A DNA stretch of 9,208 nucleotides, taken from Candidatus Omnitrophota bacterium. Lineage in GTDB: Bacteria > Omnitrophota > Gorgyraeia > 2-02-FULL-51-18 > JAGOUK01. The stretch is taken from NCBI GenBank assembly GCA_018061225.1, contig JAGOUK010000041.1, forward strand, positions 1 through 9,208, given 5' to 3'. Position numbers and translations under genes: made by a program. Under the pieces are notes generated by a model. The model was given only the letters and a program-made list of their open reading frames with translations, did not search any database and was not told the DNA's origin. This document shows, piece by piece, positions 1 through 5,691 of this stretch; position 1 is the first letter of the stretch, and every line of letters starts with the position of its first letter.

Positions 1-1493
1 CGCATACCCGCGTCGAAGGACCACTCCGGCGTCAGCCGCACCGTGCCGTAAGCGTACAGATTGAACGCGTCTTTATCAATCTCGCGGGCGGTCACGTCGG
101 AGTCCTTGCGGAATGCGGCGTGCTCGGCGTAGCCGCTCAGCGTCAGCACGTCCGACACTTTCCAATCGGCCGCCAGCCGCTGTGATTGAAGCGCTCCCAA
201 GTCGGACGCGGCATCCGCCGCGAAGAACGGATCGCCAAAAATCGTGTCCCCCGGCCCATTCGCCGTATCAATCTGGTTTAAAAAATAAAAGAGGCCTTTT
301 ACTTTAAGAGCTTTGCTGACCGGTACCGTGAAGGATCCGTTCCATCCTTCCATGTTGGAGGGGTAATGCTCGGCCTTGTGGATCGACATGAGGTCATAAT
401 TTTCTTCGGCGAGTTGATACTGCGCTTTAGCTTCCCAACCGTCGGGCCACTTCAGGGAGATGCCGGCGGCCCAAGCCAATCCATTATGGGATCCCGCCAA
501 ATCGCGTGAATGATCCGACCCGGCGATCACGGCATACGGCCGAACAACCTCATTCCAACGGACCGAAGTATCCACCGCCCAAAGGGTCTCTGTTTCATTC
601 AAACCGCTGACCGGCGTCAAACCCTCGTTGTACACGGCGGTCACACCGACATTGGCCGGACCCAGGTCGGTTGCAACCCTGCCGCCGTACGCGTCCCGTT
701 CCAGATCGACCAGCGGCGTCGGGTCGGTCGCGGCCGTGAACAATTCCAAATGAACGTGCTGATCTTCCACGTAGCGCGTATCCCAGATGAAGTCGACGCC
801 CCGCACTGGATGCCGGCCGGAGAGAATTCGCCGGTCTTCCTTCGAAAAAAAGCTTTCCATCGTGATCGGCACTCGCCAGATCAGCGACCCGAGCTTGAGC
901 TCATTCATGTCCTTGCGGGCGAACTCCGGCTGCGCGGCGGGATCCAAGGTTCCGCCCGTAAATTGCCAATCCGTGATCTCGTCACCGCCCTTCAAAAAAA
1001 CCTGATACAAATCCGCGTCAAAGTGCGGCGCTTCCAACGCGCCGCTCTCGCGCTCAAAGTCGCCCCAAGGCAAAGTCGGTCCAAACACCCGCCCCACAGC
1101 CCGATCTCCCGCCAGCGCATAAAATTCCGCTTCTATCCCGACGGTGATGTCATTCCAGGGCATGATTAAACCCACGTTGGTGTTCGTGGTTAGGGCCTCC
1201 CCATCCGTGAGTGGGTAGGCGGAGGCGGTCGTGATCCCGGAACCGTTGATCCGAGTCTGTTTGCCGCCCAGCCCGTACTCATACAAAGTCATGTCGTAGG
1301 TATAGGGTAGATTGCGGACGGATGCTCCCGGACCACTCAGTTCGTTCACGACTCCTATCGTCTCTGACCGCACCGTCACCCGCGGCTGAGTGTTAGGCGC
1401 GGCTGCCGGGTCGGCGGCCTGGGCAATGGCCGGGGATGTGCATAGCAGTATCACCGCAGCGTGTCCCGCAAGGCGCGGGCCCAGTCGCCTCAT
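1..1493 (-). CDS. Secreted, probable outer-membrane beta-barrel protein of the nrf operon (3' end outside window)
   Basis: This open frame runs without a stop from ATG 1493 to the window edge, giving at least 497 codons; the C-terminus lies outside. The N-terminus is a classical Sec signal peptide: MRR start, hydrophobic AAVILLC core, and cleavage probably after SPAIA (residue 24) or AQA. C18 is not a lipobox because Leu precedes it. The mature part has no transmembrane helix, no heme motif and no further cysteine that I saw. It is rich in Trp, Tyr, Gly, Asp and short alternating polar/hydrophobic stretches (for example GLAWAAGISLKW), as in outer-membrane barrels. The start overlaps the nrfA stop as ATGA, with GGAGG (1504..1508) 10 nt upstream, so translation is coupled to nrfA. 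I do not recognise the family. A porin for nitrite/ammonium passage or an envelope partner of NrfHA is inference only; the barrel assignment is moderately sure. Confidence 0.75.
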   Translation of the reverse strand, partial: MRRLGPRLAGHAAVILLCTSPAIAQAADPAAAPNTQPRVTVRSETIGVVNELSGPGASVRNLPYTYDMTLYEYGLGGKQTRINGSGITTASAYPLTDGEALTTNTNVGLIMPWNDITVGIEAEFYALAGDRAVGRVFGPTLPWGDFERESGALEAPHFDADLYQVFLKGGDEITDWQFTGGTLDPAAQPEFARKDMNELKLGSLIWRVPITMESFFSKEDRRILSGRHPVRGVDFIWDTRYVEDQHVHLELFTAATDPTPLVDLERDAYGGRVATDLGPANVGVTAVYNEGLTPVSGLNETETLWAVDTSVRWNEVVRPYAVIAGSDHSRDLAGSHNGLAWAAGISLKWPDGWEAKAQYQLAEENYDLMSIHKAEHYPSNMEGWNGSFTVPVSKALKVKGLFYFLNQIDTANGPGDTIFGDPFFAADAASDLGALQSQRLAADWKVSDVLTLSGYAEHAAFRKDSDVTAREIDKDAFNLYAYGTVRLTPEWSFDAGM

Positions 1494-2827
1494 GAAGGCA
1501 TCGCCTCCGAACGGGCAAGCCCGCGGGCCTCGGCCTGACCTTGGCGGGCGTAATCAATCGCTTCCGCGAGAATCCGCGCCGCTTCCTGAGGAGCATGGAA
1601 GCCCATGGAATTTTCGGCAGAAATGTAATCCAGACGAAACTGCGCTTTGCGCTGAAGCGCGAAGACTCCCTTGAGGTCTTCATCAGTGGCGCCGCGCTCA
1701 CGCGCGAGTTTGACCTCGTCAAAAAGCGCCAAGAGCGCTTGTTCGCCGCGGTCGAGCAACAGCTTGGTCTTGTCCTGAATCGACGTCACGCGTTCGATCA
1801 TCTCCTGTTCGCTAAAGTGGTGACATTGCAGGCAGGCACGGCTCACATTGAGCAGAGGCGACCGGACATGGTGGTCGGTCACTTTGGACGCGCCGACACG
1901 CGTGTAGGGCATGTGGCAATCCGCACAGGAAACACCGCTCTTGGCATGCACGCCCTGATTCCAGAGTTCAAATTCCGGATGCTGGGCCTTGAGCACTCCG
2001 GCGCCGGTTTCCTTCGAGATAAAGTCGTTGTGCCCGACCTCGTCGTAGTAGGCCTCGGCGTCCTCAACCTTGAGCCCCTTGTGCCAGGGATAAGTGAGAA
2101 GTTTTTCATCGCCCTTAAAGTAATACTCTACGTGGCATTGCCCGCAGACGAATGTTCTCATCTCCTGCCGGGTCGCCATTTTGTTAGGATCGTAATTTTT
2201 GATGCCCTCTTTTTCTTTCACGAGCTTAATCGCGTTCAAGAAGCCCGGCCGAGTGACGCGCAAGTCCATCGTCTTGGGATCATGACAATCCGAACAAGTG
2301 ATGGGATGCTTGGCAAGTTTCCAGGCTTCCTGGAGCGGCATTTGGTTGACCTTGGCGAACCCCTTCTGCAGATCCCCCTCCCCTTGCCCTTCATAGATCT
2401 GTTTCATCCCGCCGGCATGACAGTGCATGCACGCACCGGGCTGTTTGAACAGCTTGGTCCGCTCGGTCTCCTGTTGGTCTTGCAGCATGTACGCGTGGCC
2501 CCGCTCCTCCCGATAATCCACACCAAACGCGTAACCGTCAAAGATGCGCTTCCAGGCCGGATCCTCTTCCAAATGAGAAAAAGCCTCACTCCCCCCGTGT
2601 CTCGTGCGCTCCGTATCGACGGTTTTGATGTAGCCGTCGTACTGGTGAGGAAAGTTGTGACTCCAGTCCTTGGGATCAATGTTCGACTCATCCAACGGCG
2701 TCGTGTGGATCTCGGCGACCTTTCCTTCGATCTTGCGCTCGACGATGTTCATGAGCAGCATGACCACGCCGCCGGTGATAATGGCGGTTACGATGATCGC
2801 GGTCAGGTGCGGGATCCGGTGTTTCAT
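1490..2827 (-). CDS. nrfA: Cytochrome c nitrite reductase, catalytic subunit NrfA (CXXCH variant at heme 1)
   Basis: This is the pentaheme periplasmic enzyme that reduces nitrite to ammonium with six electrons, fed by NrfH. Five heme motifs are visible: C133-MH-CH, C178-SD-CH, C228-GQ-CH, C301-AD-CH and C332-LQ-CH. Aligned from memory to E. coli NrfA, the catalytic residues are R123 (in ETERT), Y235 and H283 (in KAQH). The calcium ligands E234, Y235, K280 and Q282 and the distal heme ligands H111 (RGH), H294, H319 (TDH) and H411 (FHAP) are also present. The first motif ends in His where E. coli has the unusual CXXCK lysine; otherwise the active site looks intact. At 445 residues it is slightly shorter than the 478-residue E. 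coli precursor, with a shorter loop before heme 1 and a short C-terminus. Residues 8-28 are hydrophobic with no clear cleavage site, so they may be a retained anchor. AGGAGA lies 9 nt upstream of the ATG; the gene follows nrfH by 58 nt. Confidence 0.97.
   Translation of the reverse strand: MKHRIPHLTAIIVTAIITGGVVMLLMNIVERKIEGKVAEIHTTPLDESNIDPKDWSHNFPHQYDGYIKTVDTERTRHGGSEAFSHLEEDPAWKRIFDGYAFGVDYREERGHAYMLQDQQETERTKLFKQPGACMHCHAGGMKQIYEGQGEGDLQKGFAKVNQMPLQEAWKLAKHPITCSDCHDPKTMDLRVTRPGFLNAIKLVKEKEGIKNYDPNKMATRQEMRTFVCGQCHVEYYFKGDEKLLTYPWHKGLKVEDAEAYYDEVGHNDFISKETGAGVLKAQHPEFELWNQGVHAKSGVSCADCHMPYTRVGASKVTDHHVRSPLLNVSRACLQCHHFSEQEMIERVTSIQDKTKLLLDRGEQALLALFDEVKLARERGATDEDLKGVFALQRKAQFRLDYISAENSMGFHAPQEAARILAEAIDYARQGQAEARGLARSEAMPS
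1504..1508 (-). promoter_or_regulatory. Ribosome binding site of the outer-membrane protein gene
   Basis: GGAGG on the minus strand lies inside the last codons of nrfA, 10 nt before ATG 1493. Together with the ATGA overlap it fixes the start of the downstream gene and indicates coupled translation. Confidence 0.6.
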
Positions 2828-2836
2828 ACGGGGTCA

Positions 2837-2842
2837 TCTCCT
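2837..2842 (-). promoter_or_regulatory. Ribosome binding site of nrfA
   Basis: AGGAGA on the minus strand sits 9 nt upstream of ATG 2827 in the 58-nt nrfH-nrfA gap. It supports the chosen start. The rest of that gap is AT-rich and shows no convincing promoter or terminator. Confidence 0.6.
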
Positions 2843-2885
2843 GTTGATTTAAAAAAATTCTTAGTTCGCCTGTCTTGTGCCGGCT

Positions 2886-3353
2886 TCAATCCAGACTCAT
2901 ATGCCCCACGGAACGGTGGCAGGTCGTGCATCGGGGCGGATTCTTCACATCCTTCGCCCAGTTATGACCGACAATCCCGCTCACCATGTTGTCGTGGCAG
3001 TGAATGCAGTTGTTCTGAAGCTCATGCAAATTGGACTTGCGGATCCGGATCGGCTCCTTGAAGTTCTGGAGTGTGAACGCCTTGGAATGATTCCACCCGT
3101 TCTCCGCCTTGACCAGGTACTTCCGCGGAAAATCGTGCGGGATATGGCAGTCATTGCAGGCCGCCGCTTTGCGGTGGCTGGATTTGATCCACGAATCATA
3201 GTGCTCCGACATCACGTGACAGTTCATGCAGGCCTTGGGATCGTTCGACAGATAGGACAGGCCTTTGGCGTAATCGAAGGTGTAATACCCGACCCCGACG
3301 AGTACACCGATCGCGACGCAGACGACAATCTCGATCTTGAGTAATTTTTTCAT
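2886..3353 (-). CDS. nrfH: Cytochrome c nitrite reductase, membrane quinol dehydrogenase subunit NrfH
   Basis: NrfH is the NapC/NirT-family tetraheme protein that oxidises menaquinol at the outer face of the inner membrane and passes electrons to NrfA. The 155-residue protein has one N-terminal membrane helix (about residues 7-24) and four heme motifs: C42-MN-CH, C66-ND-CH, C116-IH-CH and C142-TT-CH. The first motif continues as CHVM, so M48 is the methionine that ligates heme 1 in structurally known NrfH. Length and motif spacing are typical of the family. It follows the 78-residue gene by 21 nt. The sequence just before the ATG (CCCCCGGA) is a poor Shine-Dalgarno, so its translation may depend on ribosomes arriving from the upstream gene. 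The start is still preferred because MKKLLK followed by the hydrophobic helix is the expected N-terminus. The order nrfH-nrfA is that of NrfHA-type systems, not the enteric nrfABCD type. Confidence 0.97.
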   Translation of the reverse strand: MKKLLKIEIVVCVAIGVLVGVGYYTFDYAKGLSYLSNDPKACMNCHVMSEHYDSWIKSSHRKAAACNDCHIPHDFPRKYLVKAENGWNHSKAFTLQNFKEPIRIRKSNLHELQNNCIHCHDNMVSGIVGHNWAKDVKNPPRCTTCHRSVGHMSLD

Positions 3354-3374
3354 TCCGGGGGCGGCTGGGCCAGG

Positions 3375-3611
3375 TCAGCGTCCGCGGGCGCCGGTCGCTC
3401 CGGACCGGTTCACGAAACTCCCGGCAAGAGGACCGGAGCCCGCCGCCTCTAGGATCGCCGCTTCCTCAGGGGTGATCCACTTCATCGCGATCTTGCCCGT
3501 GTAACCGTCGATCAAAACAATCTTGAAGTGATGACCCTTGAGCCGGATCACCTCATCCAGATTGAACTCACCCTGTGGGACCGAAGCCCCGGAGCCTGCA
3601 TCAGCTGTCAT
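3375..3611 (-). CDS. Unrecognised 78-residue protein, first gene of the nrf operon
   Basis: I do not recognise a family. The protein is small and soluble, with no signal peptide, membrane helix, cysteine or heme motif, so it should be cytoplasmic. The N-terminal 15 residues and the Gly/Ala/Arg-rich C-terminal 20 look disordered. The middle (about residues 17-55) reads like a compact domain, with LDEVIRLKGHHFKIVLIDG followed by a Trp-containing strand and an Ala/Glu helix. Coding status is supported by a strong ribosome site (AAAGGTGG, 6 nt before ATG 3611), by its place directly after the regulated promoter, and by nrfH beginning 21 nt after its stop. It lies on the path of the nrf transcript, which suggests a link to nitrite reduction such as a regulatory or assembly role. 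That is inference from position only. Confidence 0.8.
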   Translation of the reverse strand: MTADAGSGASVPQGEFNLDEVIRLKGHHFKIVLIDGYTGKIAMKWITPEEAAILEAAGSGPLAGSFVNRSGATGARGR

Positions 3612-3617
3612 ATGGCA

Positions 3618-3625
3618 CCACCTTT
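3618..3625 (-). promoter_or_regulatory. Ribosome binding site of the 78-residue gene
   Basis: AAAGGTGG on the minus strand, 6 nt before ATG 3611, is the best Shine-Dalgarno in the nrf operon. It is a main reason for calling the small gene real. Confidence 0.65.
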
Positions 3626-3647
3626 AAAATATTTAAGAACGACGCCC

Positions 3648-3653
3648 ATCATA
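3648..3653 (-). promoter_or_regulatory. Predicted -10 element of the nrf operon promoter
   Basis: TATGAT on the minus strand matches the sigma-70 -10 consensus at five of six positions. It predicts transcription starting near 3641 and a leader of about 30 nt before ATG 3611. There is no good -35 hexamer at the usual spacing; the regulator palindrome occupies that region, as expected for an activator-dependent promoter. The start site is uncertain by one or two bases. Confidence 0.55.
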
Positions 3654-3674
3654 GAGTAGATAGACCGGCAGTAC

Positions 3675-3690
3675 TGTGACAAGAGTCACA
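3675..3690 (-). promoter_or_regulatory. CRP/FNR-family operator, perfect palindrome TGTGAC-N4-GTCACA
   Basis: The two six-base arms are perfect inverted complements around TCTT (minus strand). The site contains TGTGA-N6-TCACA, the core recognised by E. coli CRP and by HcpR-type regulators. It lies in the only substantial intergenic gap, 52 bases past the stop of the CRP/FNR-family gene and 63 bases before the first nrf-operon gene. Its centre (3682.5) is about 41.5 bp upstream of the start predicted from the -10 box, the class II activation position. Confidence 0.75.
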
Positions 3691-3741
3691 CCACGCGAGG
3701 TTTATAAATCAAATAGAGCCCAGGAGGGCAGTGAGAAAATC

Positions 3742-4479
3742 TTAGATCAGTTTCTGCAGCGCCGGCCGGTCGATAAGAAAGATTCGGCGGGGTCCGGTCG
3801 CGATGAGCTTGGACCGCCGAAGAGAACTGAGCTGACGGGCGACGGTTTCGCGGGCGGCGCCAATGTCGCGTGCGATTTCCTCCTGTGAGATGCGCACCGT
3901 CCATCGGCCGTCACGCGCTTCGTCGGGCGCGGCTGTTTTGAGCAGGCGGCGGATCAGACGCGCGCGGGAATCGTTGAGGGCCAAATCCTCCACCAAAGTT
4001 CCGAGCGACCGGAGCTTGCCGGCTAGATGGCGGTTGAGTGCCTTGGAGGCTTCATGGTTCTTATCGATCCATGCGGCAAATTTATCCCGGGGCATGAACC
4101 AGACCACGCAAGCGGTGAGCGCCTCAGCGTACGAGGCGCATTGAGTCCCCTCATCTCCGGGGTGACAGGCGCAGGATTCACCGGCCTTGAGCGTGTCGAT
4201 GGTCTGCTCGCGGCCGCAGGCCGAACCACGCTTAACCCGAACTCTGCCCGAACGCACAAAAAATACTTTAAGACACGCGTCTCCCGGCGTAAAAATCGTA
4301 TCGCCCGGCTCAAAGTGCTTTTCGGTCATCTGCCGGCTGACGGTCTCAAGTTCGGATGGGGATAGCCCCGCGAAGATCTCTATGGATTTGATGGATACGG
4401 CCATCTCTGATGATGCCACATCCGAGCCCGCAGTACAAATACCCTCCGATGATCGCTTCACCTTAGACGGCGGACGCAT
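3742..4479 (-). CDS. CRP/FNR-family transcriptional regulator with a cysteine-rich sensor domain
   Basis: This 245-residue protein has a cyclic-nucleotide-like sensor domain (about residues 32-135), a dimerisation helix (about 136-165) and a C-terminal helix-turn-helix (about 197-226). The recognition helix contains R210-E-T-V-A-R215, the same residues and spacing as R180/E181/R185 of E. coli CRP, so a TGTGA half-site is expected; such a palindrome lies just downstream. The sensor domain has no FNR-type N-terminal cysteine set, but carries C88, C103, C105, H106, C114 and C124. The effector could be a redox signal, metal, heme-bound NO or oxygen, and is unknown. ATG 4479 overlaps the radical SAM gene by 17 nt and has AAAAGG 7 nt upstream. 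An alternative ATG at 4404 (MAVSIKSIEIF) would leave a family-sized protein but has a weak ribosome site. It probably closes the cbb3 assembly operon and activates nrf. Confidence 0.92.
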   Translation of the reverse strand: MRPPSKVKRSSEGICTAGSDVASSEMAVSIKSIEIFAGLSPSELETVSRQMTEKHFEPGDTIFTPGDACLKVFFVRSGRVRVKRGSACGREQTIDTLKAGESCACHPGDEGTQCASYAEALTACVVWFMPRDKFAAWIDKNHEASKALNRHLAGKLRSLGTLVEDLALNDSRARLIRRLLKTAAPDEARDGRWTVRISQEEIARDIGAARETVARQLSSLRRSKLIATGPRRIFLIDRPALQKLI

Positions 4480-5524
4480 CTTGAAGCCTTTTAGGTTGAT
4501 AGCTGCAGAATGGGTCTGATGCCATCATGTCTCCGGTCATCGCGTACGCGCGGGCGCGCGATCCGCCGCAGATATTCTTGTATTCACAAAGGCCGCATTT
4601 GCCTTTAAGACCCGCGTAATCCCGGATGCCGCGAAAAAGCGGTGAATGGCGGTACAACTCACCCAGATCCGCTGTCTTCACGTTTCCCGCCGTCAGCGGC
4701 AAGAATCCGCTCGGCCACACTTCGCCCGTGTGCGACACAAACACAAAGCCCTTCCCGTCGTTCACGCCAAAGGCCGCGCGCTCAGGCCGCCGATTGCCCG
4801 CGGCTCCCCGCTGCAACAGCACGCGCCGGTAATGCGGCGCTTCCGTGGACTTGATATCAAACGGCGCGCGCTCCGCGAGATCCGCCATTTGATGAAAAAC
4901 TTTTTCATACTCCTCCGCGCTGATCTCATCGTCCAGCTTACCCCGTCCCACCGGCACCAAAAAGAAAACCGACCACAACACGATCGGGAGCGTGAGCATC
5001 AGCTCCGCCATCCGGCCGAAGTCATCCAAGTTGTAGCGCGTGACCGTGGTGTTGATCTGGGAGGGCAGGCCCGCTTCGGCGGCCCAACGGATGATGTTGA
5101 GCGTCCATTCGTAGGAACCGTCGACCCGGCGGAAGCTGTCGTGGATCTCCGGGGTCGAGCCGTCGAGACTCACGGCCAGCCGCGCGAGACCGGCGGCTTT
5201 GAGCGCACGCACGCGGTCGGCCGTCATCTCGGGCGTCCCGCTCGGCGTCAGCGCGATATGAAGTCCCCGCCCCGTCCCGTAACGGACGATATCGAGAATA
5301 TCGGGACGGCGCATCGGATCCCCGCCGGTGAGAACGACCAGCGGCGCTTCCGTGGCCGCGATCTGATCCATCAGCGCGAAGGCCTGTTCGGTGCTGAGCT
5401 CGGCGGGATCGCGGCGGTCGATCGCTTCGGCGCGGCAATGCAGGCATTTGAGCGCGCAGGAACGGGTCGTTTCCCAGATCACCAGATAGGGCTTCTGATC
5501 AAAATCAATTTTTTGATGTTTCAT
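4463..5524 (-). CDS. Radical SAM/SPASM-domain protein, AhbD/NirJ-like (resembles the TIGR04053 group)
   Basis: The 353-residue cytoplasmic protein has the radical SAM cluster motif C23-x3-C27-x2-C30, embedded in WETTRSCALKCLHCRAEA. A TGGDP motif follows (GGxP, S-adenosylmethionine binding), then SLDG, a conserved WSVFFLVPVGRG segment and a C-terminal SPASM-type set C310-x2-C313-x5-C319 with a later C340 that should bind an extra iron-sulfur cluster. This layout matches heme-modifying enzymes (AhbC, AhbD, NirJ) and, most closely from memory, the TIGR04053 radical SAM family; the substrate of that group is not known to me. It overlaps ccoS by 20 nt, with a good AAAGGA site before ATG 5524, and overlaps the regulator by 17 nt. 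Placement between oxidase assembly genes and a heme-dependent nitrite reductase makes a heme biosynthesis or modification role plausible, but this is inference; a peptide-modifying role is possible. Confidence 0.88.
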   Translation of the reverse strand: MKHQKIDFDQKPYLVIWETTRSCALKCLHCRAEAIDRRDPAELSTEQAFALMDQIAATEAPLVVLTGGDPMRRPDILDIVRYGTGRGLHIALTPSGTPEMTADRVRALKAAGLARLAVSLDGSTPEIHDSFRRVDGSYEWTLNIIRWAAEAGLPSQINTTVTRYNLDDFGRMAELMLTLPIVLWSVFFLVPVGRGKLDDEISAEEYEKVFHQMADLAERAPFDIKSTEAPHYRRVLLQRGAAGNRRPERAAFGVNDGKGFVFVSHTGEVWPSGFLPLTAGNVKTADLGELYRHSPLFRGIRDYAGLKGKCGLCEYKNICGGSRARAYAMTGDMMASDPFCSYQPKRLQDASAV

Positions 5525-5687
5525 CGTTTTTCCTTTTGCCCTCTTCGGGCTCTTCTTCGATCAAAATTCGATATGCGGGCGTGGTGGTGTCGTCAAATTG
5601 TCCGGTCCGGACCGCCCAGATATAAGCGGTCAAAAAACCACCGGCGATCACGAGCGCGATCGGAAGCAGCAGGCGGATGATCTCCAT
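5505..5687 (-). CDS. ccoS: cbb3-type cytochrome oxidase assembly protein CcoS
   Basis: CcoS is a small inner-membrane protein needed to insert heme and copper cofactors into the CcoN subunit of cbb3 oxidase. The 60-residue product has one N-terminal membrane helix (about residues 4-25, LLLPIALVIAGGFLTAYIW). The family signature WAVRTGQFDD follows, then the short charged tail typical of CcoS (PAYRIL, then Glu/Lys-rich). It begins 4 nt after the ccoI stop with GGAAGGAAG upstream, and its end overlaps the radical SAM gene by 20 nt. The ccoI-ccoS order is the usual one in cbb3 maturation clusters. Confidence 0.93.
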   Translation of the reverse strand: MEIIRLLLPIALVIAGGFLTAYIWAVRTGQFDDTTTPAYRILIEEEPEEGKRKNDETSKN

Positions 5688-5691
5688 ATTT

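Noticed and set aside
510..1169. Plus-strand open frame (219 codons) near the left edge
   Set aside because: It is antisense to the signal-peptide-bearing minus-strand gene 1..1493, whose frame is open throughout and coupled to nrfA.
1541..3061. Long plus-strand open frame (506 codons) antisense to nrfA and nrfH
   Set aside because: It lies opposite two certain multiheme genes, has no family resemblance and no ribosome site. Its openness is a by-product of codon bias in high-GC genes.
3718..3729. Small hairpin GCCC-TCCT-GGGC after the regulator gene
   Set aside because: A four-base-pair stem followed by only a short mixed T-rich stretch is too weak to call a terminator, so read-through into nrf is possible.
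4646..5680. Plus-strand open frame (344 codons) antisense to the radical SAM gene and ccoS
   Set aside because: Arg/His-rich shadow translation opposite two recognised genes.
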